From Nocardioides thalensis (GTDB lineage Bacteria > Actinomycetota > Actinomycetes > Propionibacteriales > Nocardioidaceae), in NCBI RefSeq assembly GCF_013410655.1, contig NZ_JACCFP010000001.1, positions 1,550,001 to 1,614,000 of the forward strand: DNA of 64,000 bases, read 5' to 3'. The number at the start of each line of letters is the position of its first letter. The first letter of the stretch is position 1. The translations under genes were made by a program, and so were the position numbers. Below are positions 1-12,012 of this stretch, piece by piece. The notes under the pieces are model-generated. The model did not search any database. It was given only the letters and a program-made list of their open reading frames with translations, and was not told the origin of the DNA.

Positions 1-111
1 TCGTACGACGTCGACCGCGGCCTGCCAGCCGCGCTCCGCGAGGTCGGGGGACCAGGCGATGCGGGCGACGCCCTCGTCGACGGTCGTCAGCTCGATCTCC
101 TGCCCCGGCAC
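1..111 (-). CDS. 5' end of an unidentified protein (cut by the window edge)
   Basis: Thirty-seven codons of an open minus-strand frame begin at a GTG and run off the window. An AAGGTGG ribosome-binding sequence lies a few bases upstream and the glgB stop is about 30 bases further up, so this looks like the next gene of the glycogen operon. The visible protein starts VPGQEIELTTVDEG and contains RIAWSPDLAERGWQ. I do not recognise the family. The RBS and codon use argue for a real gene, but the length is too short to assign a function. Confidence 0.45.
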   Translation of the reverse strand, partial: MPGQEIELTTVDEGVARIAWSPDLAERGWQAAVDVVR

Positions 112-140
112 AGGGCCACCTTAGTGGGCGGGCCGGAGGC

Positions 141-2159
141 TCAGAGCGGGCCGGTCGGGTCGTCCGCGTCGGTCGCCGTAGTGACCGCTCCCGGCACCAC
201 GTCGGGGTCGGGCGCCTTCAGCCACAGTGCGGCCAGCGGCGGCAGCGAGAGTACGGCGACCGCGGGCTGACCGCCCGGGGCGCGCGCCTCGAGGTCGGGC
301 GACGCGACAGCCTCGACCGCGCCCATGTTGCCCACGCCCGAGCCGCCATAGGACTCGGCGTCGGTGTTGAGCACCTCCTCCCACCGGCCGGCGACCGGCA
401 GGCCGAGGCGGTAGTCGTGGTGGGGGACCGCGGCGAAGTTCACCACGCACGCGAGGTCCGGCACGCCGTCGCCGCCGTGGCGGAGGAACGAGACGACGTT
501 GTGCCCCGCGTCCTGGGCGTCGATCCACGAGAACCCGGCGGGCTCGTTGTCCTGCCGCCACAGGGCGGGCAGGTCGCGGTAGCGGTGGTTGAGGTCGCGG
601 ACCAGCGCGTGCATGCCGCTGTGCAGCGGGTCGCCGAGGAGGCTCCAGTCGAGCTCGCGCTGCTCGGCCCACTCGCTCTCCTGGGCGAACTCGCTGCCCA
701 TGAAGACCAGCTGCTTGCCGGGGTGGGCCCACATGAACGCGAGGTAGGCCCGCAGGTTGGCCATCTGCTGCCACTTGTCGCCCGGCATCTTGCGCGGGAG
801 CGAGCCCTTGCCGTGCACGACCTCGTCGTGGCTGAGCGGCAGCACGTAGTTCTCCGAGAACGCGTAGACGAGCGAGAACGTCAGCTCGCCGTGGTGCCAC
901 GCGCGGTGCACCGGCTCGCGCTGGAGGTAGCCGAGCGTGTCGTGCATCCAGCCCATGTTCCACTTGAAGCCGAAGCCGAGCCCGCCACCCGAGGTCGCGC
1001 CGGTGACACCGGGCCAGGCGGTGGACTCCTCGGCGATGGTGACCACGCCGGGCACCCGCTTGTAGACGGTGGCGTTCATCTCCTGGAGGAAGCGCACCGC
1101 CTCGAGGTGCTCGCGGCCGCCGTACTCGTTGGGCAGCCACTGGTCGTGGCCGCGCGCATAGTCGAGGTAGAGCATCGAGGCGACGCCGTCGACGCGCAGG
1201 CCGTCGGCGTGGAACTCCTCGAGCCAGTAGACGGCGTTCGCGTAGAGGAAGTTGGCGACCTCGCTGCGCCCGAAGTTGAAGATGTGGGAGCCCCACTCGG
1301 GGTGCCAGCCGCGCCGCGGGTCGCCGTGCTCGTAGAGCGGCGTGCCGTCGAACCGCACCAGCGCCCACTCGTCGGTGGCGAAGTGGCCCGGCACCCAGTC
1401 GAGGATCACGCCGATGCCGGCGTTGTGCAGCCGGTCGATGAGCCGGCGCAGCCCGTCGGGGTCGCCGAAGCGCGCGTCGGGCGCGAAGTACGACGTCACG
1501 TGGTAGCCCCACGAGCCGCCGAAGGGGTGCTGCATGACCGGCATCAGCTCGACGTGGGTGAAGCCGAGGTCGGCGAGGTAGTCGGGCAGGTCGGCGGCGA
1601 GCTCGTCGTAGGTCCAGAACGACCCGTCGGGGTGGCGCTTCCACGACCCGAGGTGCATCTCGTAGACCGACATCGGCTCGTAGACGGCGGTACGGCGGGC
1701 GCGCTGCGCCAGCCACGCGTCGTCGGTCCAGGTGTGGCTGGAGTGGAACACCCGCGACCCGGTCGCCGGCGGCTGCTCGGCGTAGAACGCCATCGGGTCG
1801 GCCTTCTGCCGCCAGATGCCGTCGGCTCCGTGGATCAGGTACTTGTACGTCGTGCCGCCGTCGATGCCGGGCACGAACGTCTCCCACACGCCGGACTCGC
1901 CGAGGGTGCGCATCGGGTGGGCGTTGCCGTCCCAGCCGTTGAAGTCGCCGATGACGCTGACGGCGTGGGCGGCGGGCGCCCAGACCGCGAACGACGTGCC
2001 AGCGACCGGCTTGCCGGTGGCGGGGTCGGGCAGCTCCCGCACGTGGGCGCCGAGCACCTGCCAGAGCTGCTCGTGCCGCCCCTCGTTGACCAGGTGCAGG
2101 TCGACCTCGCCGAGCGTGGGCGCGAAGGTCCGTGCGGTGGGGGGTTCGGGAGTCGTCAT
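141..2159 (-). CDS. glgB: 1,4-alpha-glucan branching enzyme GlgB
   Basis: A 672-residue GH13 enzyme that cuts alpha-1,4-glucan chains and reattaches them as alpha-1,6 branches on glycogen-like polymer in the cytoplasm. An N-terminal carbohydrate-binding module (about residues 50-145, with [21 protein letters not shown]) precedes the catalytic barrel. The catalytic residues are visible: nucleophile D324 in [14 protein letters not shown], acid/base E377 in TIAEEST and D445 in [11 protein letters not shown]. The ATG chosen overlaps the TGA of the maltokinase gene by four bases, which implies translational coupling; an upstream start would extend far into that gene. It is the last recognisable gene of the glgE-treS-mak-glgB operon and would branch the linear glucan made by GlgE. 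The length fits the family and nothing looks broken. Confidence 0.97.
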   Translation of the reverse strand: MTTPEPPTARTFAPTLGEVDLHLVNEGRHEQLWQVLGAHVRELPDPATGKPVAGTSFAVWAPAAHAVSVIGDFNGWDGNAHPMRTLGESGVWETFVPGIDGGTTYKYLIHGADGIWRQKADPMAFYAEQPPATGSRVFHSSHTWTDDAWLAQRARRTAVYEPMSVYEMHLGSWKRHPDGSFWTYDELAADLPDYLADLGFTHVELMPVMQHPFGGSWGYHVTSYFAPDARFGDPDGLRRLIDRLHNAGIGVILDWVPGHFATDEWALVRFDGTPLYEHGDPRRGWHPEWGSHIFNFGRSEVANFLYANAVYWLEEFHADGLRVDGVASMLYLDYARGHDQWLPNEYGGREHLEAVRFLQEMNATVYKRVPGVVTIAEESTAWPGVTGATSGGGLGFGFKWNMGWMHDTLGYLQREPVHRAWHHGELTFSLVYAFSENYVLPLSHDEVVHGKGSLPRKMPGDKWQQMANLRAYLAFMWAHPGKQLVFMGSEFAQESEWAEQRELDWSLLGDPLHSGMHALVRDLNHRYRDLPALWRQDNEPAGFSWIDAQDAGHNVVSFLRHGGDGVPDLACVVNFAAVPHHDYRLGLPVAGRWEEVLNTDAESYGGSGVGNMGAVEAVASPDLEARAPGGQPAVAVLSLPPLAALWLKAPDPDVVPGAVTTATDADDPTGPL

Positions 2160-3576
2160 GGGGTTCCGATCCGTGCGATCGCCGAGAGCGGGATCGGCAG
2201 CCACGATGGCCGGTTGCGGGCCTCGTAGACGCACTCGTAGACGGTCTTGTCAGCGACGTACGCCGCGACGAGCACGCCCTGCTCGTGGGTGAGCTCGTCG
2301 TTGTCGGTGTAGGCCTCGAGGAACGCGCGCTTGTTGCGGGCCGCCCACTCCTCGGCCCGGTGCCGGCGCTGCTCCAGCACGTCGCGGTCCTCCTCGGGCA
2401 CCGACCACGCGACCGCGTGCGGCGCGTAGTCGAACGACCGGAGCATGCCCGCGACGTCGCGCCACGGGGAGTCCGGCAACAGCCGCTCGGCCAGCGGCTT
2501 GGCGGGCTCGCCCTCGAAGTCGACGAGCTTCCAGCCGAGCACGGTGCGCAGCGTCTGGCCGAGGTGCAGGTCGCCGTGAATGCGCTGGACCGGCAGGTCG
2601 CCGAGGTCGCCGAGCGCGGCGAACGCGCCACGGAGGCGGTCGGCGTGCTCCTCGAGCTCGCTGACGACCTTGATCGCCTCGTCGAGGCGGTCGTTCATCA
2701 GCTCGGCGACGTGGCTGCCCCTCACGGTGCCGGTGCCGAACGACTCGCCCAGCTGCTGGTGCACCTCGCAGAGGGCGACCCCGAGCCGCGCCGCCTCGGA
2801 CGCGAAGTCGCCGCCGACCTCCTCGGCGTGCAGGTCGGCCTCGGCGAACAGGTCGCGCACGCTGGCGACGGCCAGGTCCCAACCGTCGCTCGCGGTGCGC
2901 AGGAACTGCTGGAGCATCGCGAGGTGGAGGATCCCGTCGTGGGTCTGCGCCTCGATCCAGCCGTACAGCTGGGCGACGTGCTCGGACGACGCCTCGGTCA
3001 GCACCCGGTGCGTGGTGATGTCGGGGTTCTCGCCCGGCGTGATCTTCCGGAACACCTTGAGCACGGCGTCCTCGCCGTACAGCACCGAGGAGTTGGACTG
3101 CTCGCCGCTGAAGAGGGTGCCGTGGGTGTCGGGGTCGAGCTCGTGGCCCTCGAGCCGGACGAAGGTGAGGGTCGCGTGACGGCTTTCGTCCGGTTGTCGA
3201 GACCCCTCGACCACCGGGGAGGTCGGGGTGCGCACGAACGTCTCGAGGTAGCGCGCCATCGCGGCCCGGTCGTGGACGGCGTCGTAGGCGTGCACCCAGT
3301 CGTCGTCGCCCTCGCCCTCCTGCCACCAGCCCACGAATGCGTGGTCGAGGCGGCCCTCGGGCTCGTCGTAGAGCACCAGCGGCAGCTGGTAGAGCTCGCG
3401 CTCGCCCGTGTCGTCATAGGTGAGCTCGACGAGGTCCACGACGACCCGGTGGCCGTCGCCGGGGTCGCCGACCTCGCCGAGCCGGGTCACGCCGGTGACC
3501 GAGAAGTCACGGCCCTTGCCACCGAACCAGCGGGCCTGGCCGATGTACTCGTGCAGGGACTCCAGCCGGGTGGCCA

Positions 3577-3577
<1 letters not shown>
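2156..3577 (-). CDS. mak: maltokinase (ATP:maltose 1-phosphotransferase)
   Basis: A 473-residue kinase of the Mak/Pep2 family that phosphorylates maltose with ATP to give maltose-1-phosphate, the GlgE substrate. The N-terminal cap carries WFGGKGR (residues 17-23). The kinase core has GEQSNSSV (158-165), a P-loop-like segment, and K174 in AVLKVF. The catalytic loop is HGDLHLGQ (334-341) and the metal-binding motif is DFEGEP (353-358), as in eukaryotic-like aminoglycoside and choline kinases. The start ATG shares one base with the TreS stop (TGATG). In many actinobacteria Mak is fused to TreS; here the two are separate but coupled. Confidence 0.95.
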
Positions 3578-5279
<1,702 letters not shown>

Positions 5280-5283
<4 letters not shown>

Positions 5284-7328
5284 CCGTGCCTCCGCACGGT
5301 GAGGACGTGGGCGGGCTCGACCTGGGGGTCGAGCCGCACGTAGTTGTGCTCACCCCACTGCCACTCGTTGCCACTGAGCTCGTCGAGGACGGAGAAGCGG
5401 GCGTCGGGCGCGAGGCCGAGCGCCGGCAGGTCGAGGTGCAGCATCGTCTCCCTGGTGGTGTGCGGGTCGAGGTTGACCACGACGATCACGATGTCGTCGC
5501 TGGTGCCGGTGGTCGAGGAGGCCGCCCCGCGGCCGTCACGAGACCCGGCTGTCTTGGTGAAGCACAGGATGTGGTCGTCGTCGGTGGCGTGGATCTTCAG
5601 GTTGCGCAGCAGCTGGAGCGAGGGGTGGGCGCGCCGGATCTCGTTGAGCCTGGTGAGGTACGGCGCCAGCGTCCGCGTGCCGTCCGCGCCGGCATCGGCC
5701 GCCTTCCAGTCGCGGATGCGGATCTGGTACTTCTCCGAGTCGAGGTACTCCTCGCTGCCCGGACGCACGGCCACGTGCTCGAACAGCTCGTAGCCGGCGT
5801 AGACGCCCCAGCTGGGCGAGGCCATCGCCGCGAGCACCGCGCGGATCTTGAAGGCCGGCGGGCCGCCGTACTGCAGGAACGCGTGGAGGATGTCGGGCGT
5901 GTTCACGAAGAAGTTCGGCCGCATCTGGTGGTCGGACTCCGAGCTCACCTCGACCAGGTAGTCGGCGAGCTCCTCCTTCGCGGTGCGCCAGGTGAAGTAG
6001 GTGTAGGACTGGTGGAAGCCGATCGCGCCGAGCGTGCGCATCATCGGAGGCTTCGTGAACGCCTCGGACAGGAAGAGCACGTCGGGGTCTGTACCCCGCA
6101 CCTGCGCGAGCAGCCACTCCCAGAACGCCACCGGCTTGGTGTGCGGGTTGTCGACGCGGAAGATGCGGACGCCGTGGTCCATCCAGTGCCGCACGACCCG
6201 GAGCACCTCCTGCGCGATGCCGGAGGGGTCGTTGTCGAAGTTGATCGGATAGATGTCCTGATACTTCTTCGGCGGGTTCTCGGCGTAGGCGATCGTGCCG
6301 TCGGCGCGGGTGGTGAACCACTCCGGGTGCTCCCTGACCCACGGGTGGTCGGGCGCCGCCTGGAGCGCCAGGTCGAGCGCGACCTCGAGGCCCAGCTCGG
6401 AGGCGCGCGCGACGAAGGCGTCGAAGTCGGCGACCGTGCCGAGGTCGGGATGGACGGCGTCGTGGCCGCCGAACCTGCTGCCGATCGCCCACGGAGAGCC
6501 CGGGTCGTCGGGGCCAGGGGTCAGCGTGTTGTTGGGGCCCTTCCGGTTGACCTCCCCGATCGGGTGGATCGGCGGCAGGTAGACGACGTCGAAGCCCATC
6601 GCCGCGACCGCCTCGAGCCGCTCGGCCGCGGTGAGGAACGTGCCGCTCTCGACCTTGCCGGTCTCGGGGTCGTGGCGGGCGCCCTCGGAGCGCGGGAAGA
6701 ACTCGTACCAGCTGCCGAAGAGCGCGCGCCGCCGGTCGGCGTAGAGCGGGAACGGGCCCTCGACCGTGAGCAGCTCGCGCAGCGGGTGGGCGTGCAGCAC
6801 CTCGGTGAGCTCCGGCGACTCCAGCTGGGCGAGCCGGGCGAGCGCCGGACGGGTCGTGTCGTCGGCCGCGGCGATCGCGCCCTCGACGACCTCCTTCTCC
6901 TCCGAGCTCAGCCCGCCCACCGCGAGCACGCGCTCGAACAGGATCCGGCCCTCGGTGAACATCAGCTCCACGTCGACCTCGGCGCGGATCTTGATGCCGG
7001 CGTCGTGCTGCCAGGTGTGCAGCGGGTCGGACCAGGCGTGCACCTCGAACGCCCACGCGCCGGGCGCGTCGGGCGTCACCCAGGCGACGTGGCGGTCGAC
7101 CGTGTGCCGGTCGACGGTGTCGAGCCGTCGCATGCGCACCGGCGGTCGTCGTACGCCGTCGGGGCCGATGAGCACGGCCTCCGCGGCGTACTGGTCATGC
7201 CCCTCCCGGAACACCGTCGCCGAGACGGGGAGGGGCTCGCCGACCGTGGCCTTCGCCGGGAGCCTGCCCTGCGCTCCGGTGGGTCCGACCAGCGGCATCA
7301 CGTCGATCACAGGAATGCGTCCGACCAT
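5280..7328 (-). CDS. glgE: alpha-1,4-glucan:maltose-1-phosphate maltosyltransferase GlgE
   Basis: A 682-residue GH13_3 enzyme that transfers maltosyl units from maltose-1-phosphate to a growing alpha-1,4-glucan. The start [14 protein letters not shown] is the usual GlgE N-terminus, so the ATG is preferred over longer frames that enter moeA. The barrel has [15 protein letters not shown] with nucleophile D393 and [15 protein letters not shown] with acid/base E422. These positions are one lower than the residues I recall for the Streptomyces enzyme. [15 protein letters not shown] is another family landmark. It heads the glgE-treS-mak-glgB set about 65 bases after moeA, so it may have its own promoter or be cotranscribed with moeA. 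Confidence 0.97.
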
Positions 7329-7393
7329 GGCTCCAACCCAACCACGCTCCTGGTTGCGAGGGCGAGGGGTGTCCGGTCGCGGGTCGGCCCGGC

Positions 7394-8608
7394 TCAGCCC
7401 AGCAGGTCCCAGACGTCGACCTCGGCGCCGGCCGGGACCGAGGTGACGTCGGCGGGCAGGTCGATCAGGCAGTCGGCGCCGGCGAACCAGCCGAGGAAGC
7501 CCGACCCCGGCGGCCCCCACGGGGTCGCGGTCCCCGCGTCGGGGTCGAGCCGGCCGCGCCGCAGCTGCCGCTTGCCCGCGGGCTTGTCGACGGCATCGGT
7601 GAGGGTGGCCCGGACGACCCGGCGCTGCGGCCGCGGGTGGCCGTAGGCGGCGCGCAGGGCGGGGCGCACGAAGACCTCGAACGACGTCAGCGCGCTCACC
7701 GGGTTGCCCGGAAGGCAGACGATCGGTACGGCGCCTCCGGGGCCCGCGTAGTGGCCGCACCCCTGCGGCATCCCGGGCTGCATGGCCACCTTGAGGAACT
7801 CGACGCCGCGGGAGCCGAGGGCGTCCTTGACGACCTCGTAGGCGCCGGCGCTGACCCCGCCGGTGGTGAGCACGAGGTCGACGTCGACGAGCGCGTCGTC
7901 GAGCGCGGCGAGGAACGCCGGCACGTCGTCGGCGACCCAGAGCTGGCGCACCGCCAGCCCACCGGCCTGCTCGACGGCCGCGGCGAGCAGGGCGCCGTTG
8001 GAGTCGCGGATCTGGCCGGCAGCGGGGTCGGGGTCCTCGGCCAGCTCCGACCCGGTCGAGCAGACGAGCACCCGGGGCCGGCGGCGCACCGACACCTCGG
8101 TCACGCCCAGCGCGGCGAGCAGCCCGACCTGGGCCGCGCCGAGCACCGCACCGGGCTCCAGCACCGTCGCGCCGACCGCCACGTCGCCCGCGGCGCGGCG
8201 TACGAACGTGCCCGCGGAGCGGGCCGCCCGGATCTCGACCTCGTCGGTGCCGCCGTCGGTGGCCTCGACCTCCACGACCGCGTCCGCGCCGCGGGGGAGG
8301 GGCGCCCCGGTCATGATCCGGCGAGTGGTGCCAGGCGCGAGCTCGCCGATCGGCGCGCCCGCCGGGATGTCGTCGCCGACCGGCAGCCGCACGGGCGACT
8401 CCTCGGTGGCGCCGGTGACGTCGGCGGCGCGGACGGCGTACCCGTCCATCGCGGAGTTGTCGAACGCCGGCAGCGGCTCCGGCGCCTCGACGGGTGCGGC
8501 CAGCACCCGATCGACCGCCTCCGCGATCGGCAGGTCCTCGGCCCCGGTCGGGCTCACCAGCGCGGCCACCCGGGCCTGGTAGTCGGTCACGTCCAGCACG
8601 ACGGTCAC
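7394..8608 (-). CDS. moeA: molybdopterin molybdenumtransferase MoeA
   Basis: A 404-residue MoeA/GephE-family protein that inserts molybdate into adenylylated molybdopterin during Moco synthesis. The N-terminal hallmark is FDNSAMDGYAV. The central MoCF domain has LTTGGVSAGAYEVVKDALG and VPIVCLPGNPVSALTSFEV. The C-terminal domain IV is complete, ending in DVWDLLG. The start is a GTG without a strong ribosome-binding site, so the exact N-terminus is uncertain by a few residues. Its place directly upstream of the GlgE operon has no metabolic logic that I can see. No other Moco gene is in the window. Confidence 0.93.
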   Translation of the reverse strand: MTVVLDVTDYQARVAALVSPTGAEDLPIAEAVDRVLAAPVEAPEPLPAFDNSAMDGYAVRAADVTGATEESPVRLPVGDDIPAGAPIGELAPGTTRRIMTGAPLPRGADAVVEVEATDGGTDEVEIRAARSAGTFVRRAAGDVAVGATVLEPGAVLGAAQVGLLAALGVTEVSVRRRPRVLVCSTGSELAEDPDPAAGQIRDSNGALLAAAVEQAGGLAVRQLWVADDVPAFLAALDDALVDVDLVLTTGGVSAGAYEVVKDALGSRGVEFLKVAMQPGMPQGCGHYAGPGGAVPIVCLPGNPVSALTSFEVFVRPALRAAYGHPRPQRRVVRATLTDAVDKPAGKRQLRRGRLDPDAGTATPWGPPGSGFLGWFAGADCLIDLPADVTSVPAGAEVDVWDLLG

Positions 8609-8762
8609 GGTAGTCGGACGGGACGCACGGTCGGAGGAGTGAAAGAACGAGCGAGGCAGCCCCCATGTAATCTGCCTCGCCCGTTCGCCCGGTTAACGGC
8701 CGTCGGGCCCTGCGGTTACGTGTGACGACACGTCGCGGCGAATTGGTCTGGACGATGCGGTC

Positions 8763-8797
8763 TTGGAACGTTCAACTGGGAGCGTTAACGTCGGATC
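8763..8797 (+). promoter_or_regulatory. predicted glgP promoter, leaderless
   Basis: TTGGAA (8763-8768) and TAACGT (8786-8791) are spaced by 17 bases, and six bases separate the -10-like box from the GTG of glgP. Transcription would then begin at or next to the start codon. An ACGTGT-GACG-ACACGT inverted repeat lies upstream at 8718-8733 and could be an operator. This is inferred from spacing only. Confidence 0.5.
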
Positions 8798-11374
8798 GTG
8801 CGAGCGATCAGGCGATTCACGGTCCGTCCCGTCCTCCCCCCGGCGCTGACGGCGCTCGGGGAGCTGGCCGCCAACCTGCGGTGGTCGTGGCACCCGCCGA
8901 CCCAGGACGTGTTCGCCGCCGTCGACCCCGAGCTCTGGGAGGCCGTCGGCCACGACCCGGTACGGCTGCTCGGCGAGGTCCCGCCCGAGCGCTGGCAGCA
9001 GCTCGCCGACGACGAGGGCTTCGTCAGCTGGCTCGCCCAGGCGCGCGGCGACCTCGAGCACTACCTCACCGAGCCGCGGTGGTTCCAGAACGCCGGAGCA
9101 GAGACGCCGCGCTCGATCGCCTACTTCTCGCCCGAGTTCGGCATCACCGCGGTGCTGCCCCAGTACTCCGGCGGCCTGGGAATCCTCGCCGGCGACCACC
9201 TCAAGGCCGCGAGCGACCTCGGCGTGCCGATCGTCGGCGTCGGCCTGCTCTACCGGCACGGCTACTTCAAGCAGTCGCTCTCCCGCGAGGGCTGGCAGCA
9301 GGAGACCTACCCGGTGCTCGACCCCGACGGCCTGCCGATCTCGCTGCTCCGCGAGGCAGACGGCAGCCGCGCCACCATCTCGATCCAGCTGCCCGACGGC
9401 CCCGACCTGCTCGCGCGCATCTGGGTCGCGAGCGTCGGCCGGGTGCCATTGCTCATGCTCGACACCGACGTGGAGGGCAACCCCGACCACTACGTCGAGA
9501 TCACCGACCGCCTCTACGGCGGCAACAGCGAGCACCGCCTGCGCCAGGAGCTGTTGCTCGGCATCGGCGGCGTCCGCGCGCTGCGCGCCTACTGCCGGAT
9601 CACCGGCGCGCCCGAGCCCGAGGTGTTCCACACCAACGAGGGCCACGCAGGGTTCCTCGGCATCGAGCGGATCCGCGAGCTCACCGTCGACCCGGCCGGA
9701 CCCCGGCTGGACCTCGACACCGCGATCGAGGTGGGCCGGGCGTCCACCGTCTTCACCACGCACACGCCGGTGCCGGCGGGCATCGACCGGTTCCCGCGCG
9801 AGCTCGTCGAGCAGTACCTCGGCGACGCCGGCGCCACGCCGGGCGTCCCGGTCGAGCGGGTGCTCGCGCTCGGCGCGGAGGACTACGAGGGCGGCGACCC
9901 CGGTGTCTTCAACATGGCCGTGATGGGCTTCCGGCTCGCCCAGCGGGCCAACGGCGTCTCCCAGCTGCACGGGCACGTGAGCCGCGGCATGTTCAACGGC
10001 CTCTGGCCGGCGTTCGACGAGGCCGAGGTGCCGATCTCCTCGATCACCAACGGCGTGCACGCGCCCACCTGGGTCGCGCGCGAGATCTTCGCACTGGCGG
10101 CGGCGCACGGCGCCGACCCGAGCGGTGACGACACCGAAGCCTTCTGGGCCGCGGTCGACCACGTGTCGAGCGGCGACATGTGGCGCACCAAGCGGGTGCT
10201 GCGGGAGCGGCTGGTCCACGACGCGCGCCGGCGGCTGCACAAGTCCTGGGAGAAGCGCGGGGCGTCGAAGGCCGAGCTCGGCTGGATCGACAGCGCCCTC
10301 GACCCCGACGTGCTGACGATCGGCTTCGCGCGCCGCGCGGCGTCGTACAAGCGGCTCACGCTGATGCTGCGCGACCCGGAGCGGCTCCGGAAGCTGCTGC
10401 TCGACCCGGAGCGCCCGGTCCAGCTGGTGATCGCCGGCAAGGCGCACCCCGCCGACGACGGCGGCAAGCGGCTGATCCAGCAGATCGTCCAGTTCGCCGA
10501 CGACGAGGACGTGCGTCACCGGATCGCGTTCCTGCCCAACTACGACATCGCGATGGCGCAGCCGCTCTACCCCGGCTGCGACGTGTGGCTCAACAACCCG
10601 CTGCGGCCCTACGAGGCGTGCGGCACCTCGGGCATGAAGGCAGCGCTCAACGGCGGCCTCAACCTCTCGATCCTCGACGGCTGGTGGGACGAGTGGTACG
10701 ACGGCGAGAACGGCTGGGCGCTGCCGTCGGTCGACGGGGTCGACGACGTCGACAAGCGCGACGACCTCGAGGCAGCGGCGCTCTACGACCTGCTCGAGAA
10801 CGAGGTCACGCCGCGGTTCTACGACCTCGACCACGAGGGCGTGCCGACCCGATGGGTCGAGATGCTGCGCCACACCCTGAAGTCGCTCGGCCCCAAGGTG
10901 CTAGCGACCCGGATGGTGCGCGACTACGTGCGGGAGCTGTACGCCCCCGCGGCGCAGAACGCCCGCTCGCTCAACAGCGACTACCGCGGCGCCCGCGACC
11001 TCGCGCAGTGGAAGGGACGCGTGAAGGCCGGCTGGCCGGGCGTCCGCATCGAGCACGTCGAGGCCCACGGCATCGGTGACGCCGTCGAGGTGGGATCGAC
11101 GCTCACGGTGCGCGCGTTCGTCGCGCTCGGCGACCTCTCGCCCGAGGACGTCGAGGTCCAGCTGGTGCACGGCCGGGTCGACGCCGACGACGTGCTCGTC
11201 GAGACCCACGTGGCGCCGCTCGGGCTGGTGGAGTCCTACGACGGCGGCCGGCACCGCTTCGACGGAGGCGTCGACCTCGGTCGCAGCGGGCCGTTCGGCT
11301 ACACCGTGCGCGCCGTACCGCGGAACCCGCACCTGAGCGCGGTCGCCGAGCTCGGCGTCGTCACCCTCGCGTGA
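8798..11374 (+). CDS. glgP: alpha-1,4-glucan phosphorylase (GT35, DUF3417 type)
   Basis: An 858-residue glycogen/maltodextrin phosphorylase that releases glucose-1-phosphate from alpha-1,4-glucan using phosphate and PLP. The N-terminal DUF3417 segment (about residues 1-115, with ELAANLRWSWHPPTQDVFAA) is typical of the actinobacterial type. The phosphorylase domain begins at IAYFSPEFGI with GGLGILAGDHLKAASDLG. The PLP lysine is K614 in GTSGMKAALNGG. It is divergent from moeA-glgE and supplies the degradative half of the local glucan metabolism. Its 3' end overlaps the convergent small secreted protein gene by 14 bases. Confidence 0.95.
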   Translation: MRAIRRFTVRPVLPPALTALGELAANLRWSWHPPTQDVFAAVDPELWEAVGHDPVRLLGEVPPERWQQLADDEGFVSWLAQARGDLEHYLTEPRWFQNAGAETPRSIAYFSPEFGITAVLPQYSGGLGILAGDHLKAASDLGVPIVGVGLLYRHGYFKQSLSREGWQQETYPVLDPDGLPISLLREADGSRATISIQLPDGPDLLARIWVASVGRVPLLMLDTDVEGNPDHYVEITDRLYGGNSEHRLRQELLLGIGGVRALRAYCRITGAPEPEVFHTNEGHAGFLGIERIRELTVDPAGPRLDLDTAIEVGRASTVFTTHTPVPAGIDRFPRELVEQYLGDAGATPGVPVERVLALGAEDYEGGDPGVFNMAVMGFRLAQRANGVSQLHGHVSRGMFNGLWPAFDEAEVPISSITNGVHAPTWVAREIFALAAAHGADPSGDDTEAFWAAVDHVSSGDMWRTKRVLRERLVHDARRRLHKSWEKRGASKAELGWIDSALDPDVLTIGFARRAASYKRLTLMLRDPERLRKLLLDPERPVQLVIAGKAHPADDGGKRLIQQIVQFADDEDVRHRIAFLPNYDIAMAQPLYPGCDVWLNNPLRPYEACGTSGMKAALNGGLNLSILDGWWDEWYDGENGWALPSVDGVDDVDKRDDLEAAALYDLLENEVTPRFYDLDHEGVPTRWVEMLRHTLKSLGPKVLATRMVRDYVRELYAPAAQNARSLNSDYRGARDLAQWKGRVKAGWPGVRIEHVEAHGIGDAVEVGSTLTVRAFVALGDLSPEDVEVQLVHGRVDADDVLVETHVAPLGLVESYDGGRHRFDGGVDLGRSGPFGYTVRAVPRNPHLSAVAELGVVTLA

Positions 11375-11903
11375 CCCAGTCGGTGTAGCGCACCTTGTCG
11401 ACCGGGTTGCTGTCGGCGGCAACGGTGTGGGTCTTCCCCCGCACGCGCAGCTTCTCCGGCGACTCGCCCTCGAGCCTCAAGCACGAGACGGGGACGGTGA
11501 ACGACATCTGGTGCGGCAGGTCCTCGTCGTACTTCACGGTGTCCGGGGTGCATCGGAGCCGGGTCGGCTCGCCGTCGCGCAGCCGGTGGACCGAGACGTA
11601 GGTGGCGCCCTCGGCACCGAAGTCCTCGGTCCACCAGTCGATGAGGAAGTCGGGGGTGGTGTCGCCGACGGTGTCGACCATGAAGTAGTGGCCGTCGGTG
11701 TAGTGGTCGAACCACGCCCTCACCTTCAGCTGCTTGCCGTAGTCGACCTCGGTGCCCCAGATCTCCCCGAACTCGTCCCACTTCCCGTCGTCGCGGGGGT
11801 CCCAGCGCTCCTCGTGGGCGGCGGCCGCGGGGGAGGCGAGCGCGGCGACGGCGGCGCCGGCAAGGGCGGCGCCGGCCACGGCGCGGGCGGTACGGCGGAT
11901 CAT
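11361..11903 (-). CDS. secreted protein of unknown function
   Basis: A 180-residue protein with a classical Sec signal peptide: RR near the start, a hydrophobic Ala/Val core and a probable AAA-H cleavage around residue 28. The mature part is acidic and rich in Trp, Tyr and Asp (for example WDPRDDGKWDEFGEIWG and FDHYTDGHYFMVDTVG). Two cysteines (in RLRCTPD and PVSCLRL) could form a disulfide. An AAGGAG ribosome-binding site sits about eight bases before the ATG. I do not recognise a domain. It lies between glgX and glgP and converges on glgP, with no evident role in glycogen metabolism. Confidence 0.8.
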   Translation of the reverse strand: MIRRTARAVAGAALAGAAVAALASPAAAAHEERWDPRDDGKWDEFGEIWGTEVDYGKQLKVRAWFDHYTDGHYFMVDTVGDTTPDFLIDWWTEDFGAEGATYVSVHRLRDGEPTRLRCTPDTVKYDEDLPHQMSFTVPVSCLRLEGESPEKLRVRGKTHTVAADSNPVDKVRYTDWVTRG

Positions 11904-12012
11904 CGGTGGCTCCTTCGATCGGTTGCGGGCTCGTCGAGCCCCTGTACCGATGAAGACGCACGGGCGCGGCGCTGGTTGCGCCCGCGCGACCGAATCCTCG
12001 CGACGGAACGCC

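Noticed and set aside
121..2631. Long open frame overlapping glgB and mak on the same strand
   Set aside because: Arg/Ala-rich translation without any domain; the overlapping frames carry complete GlgB and Mak motifs.
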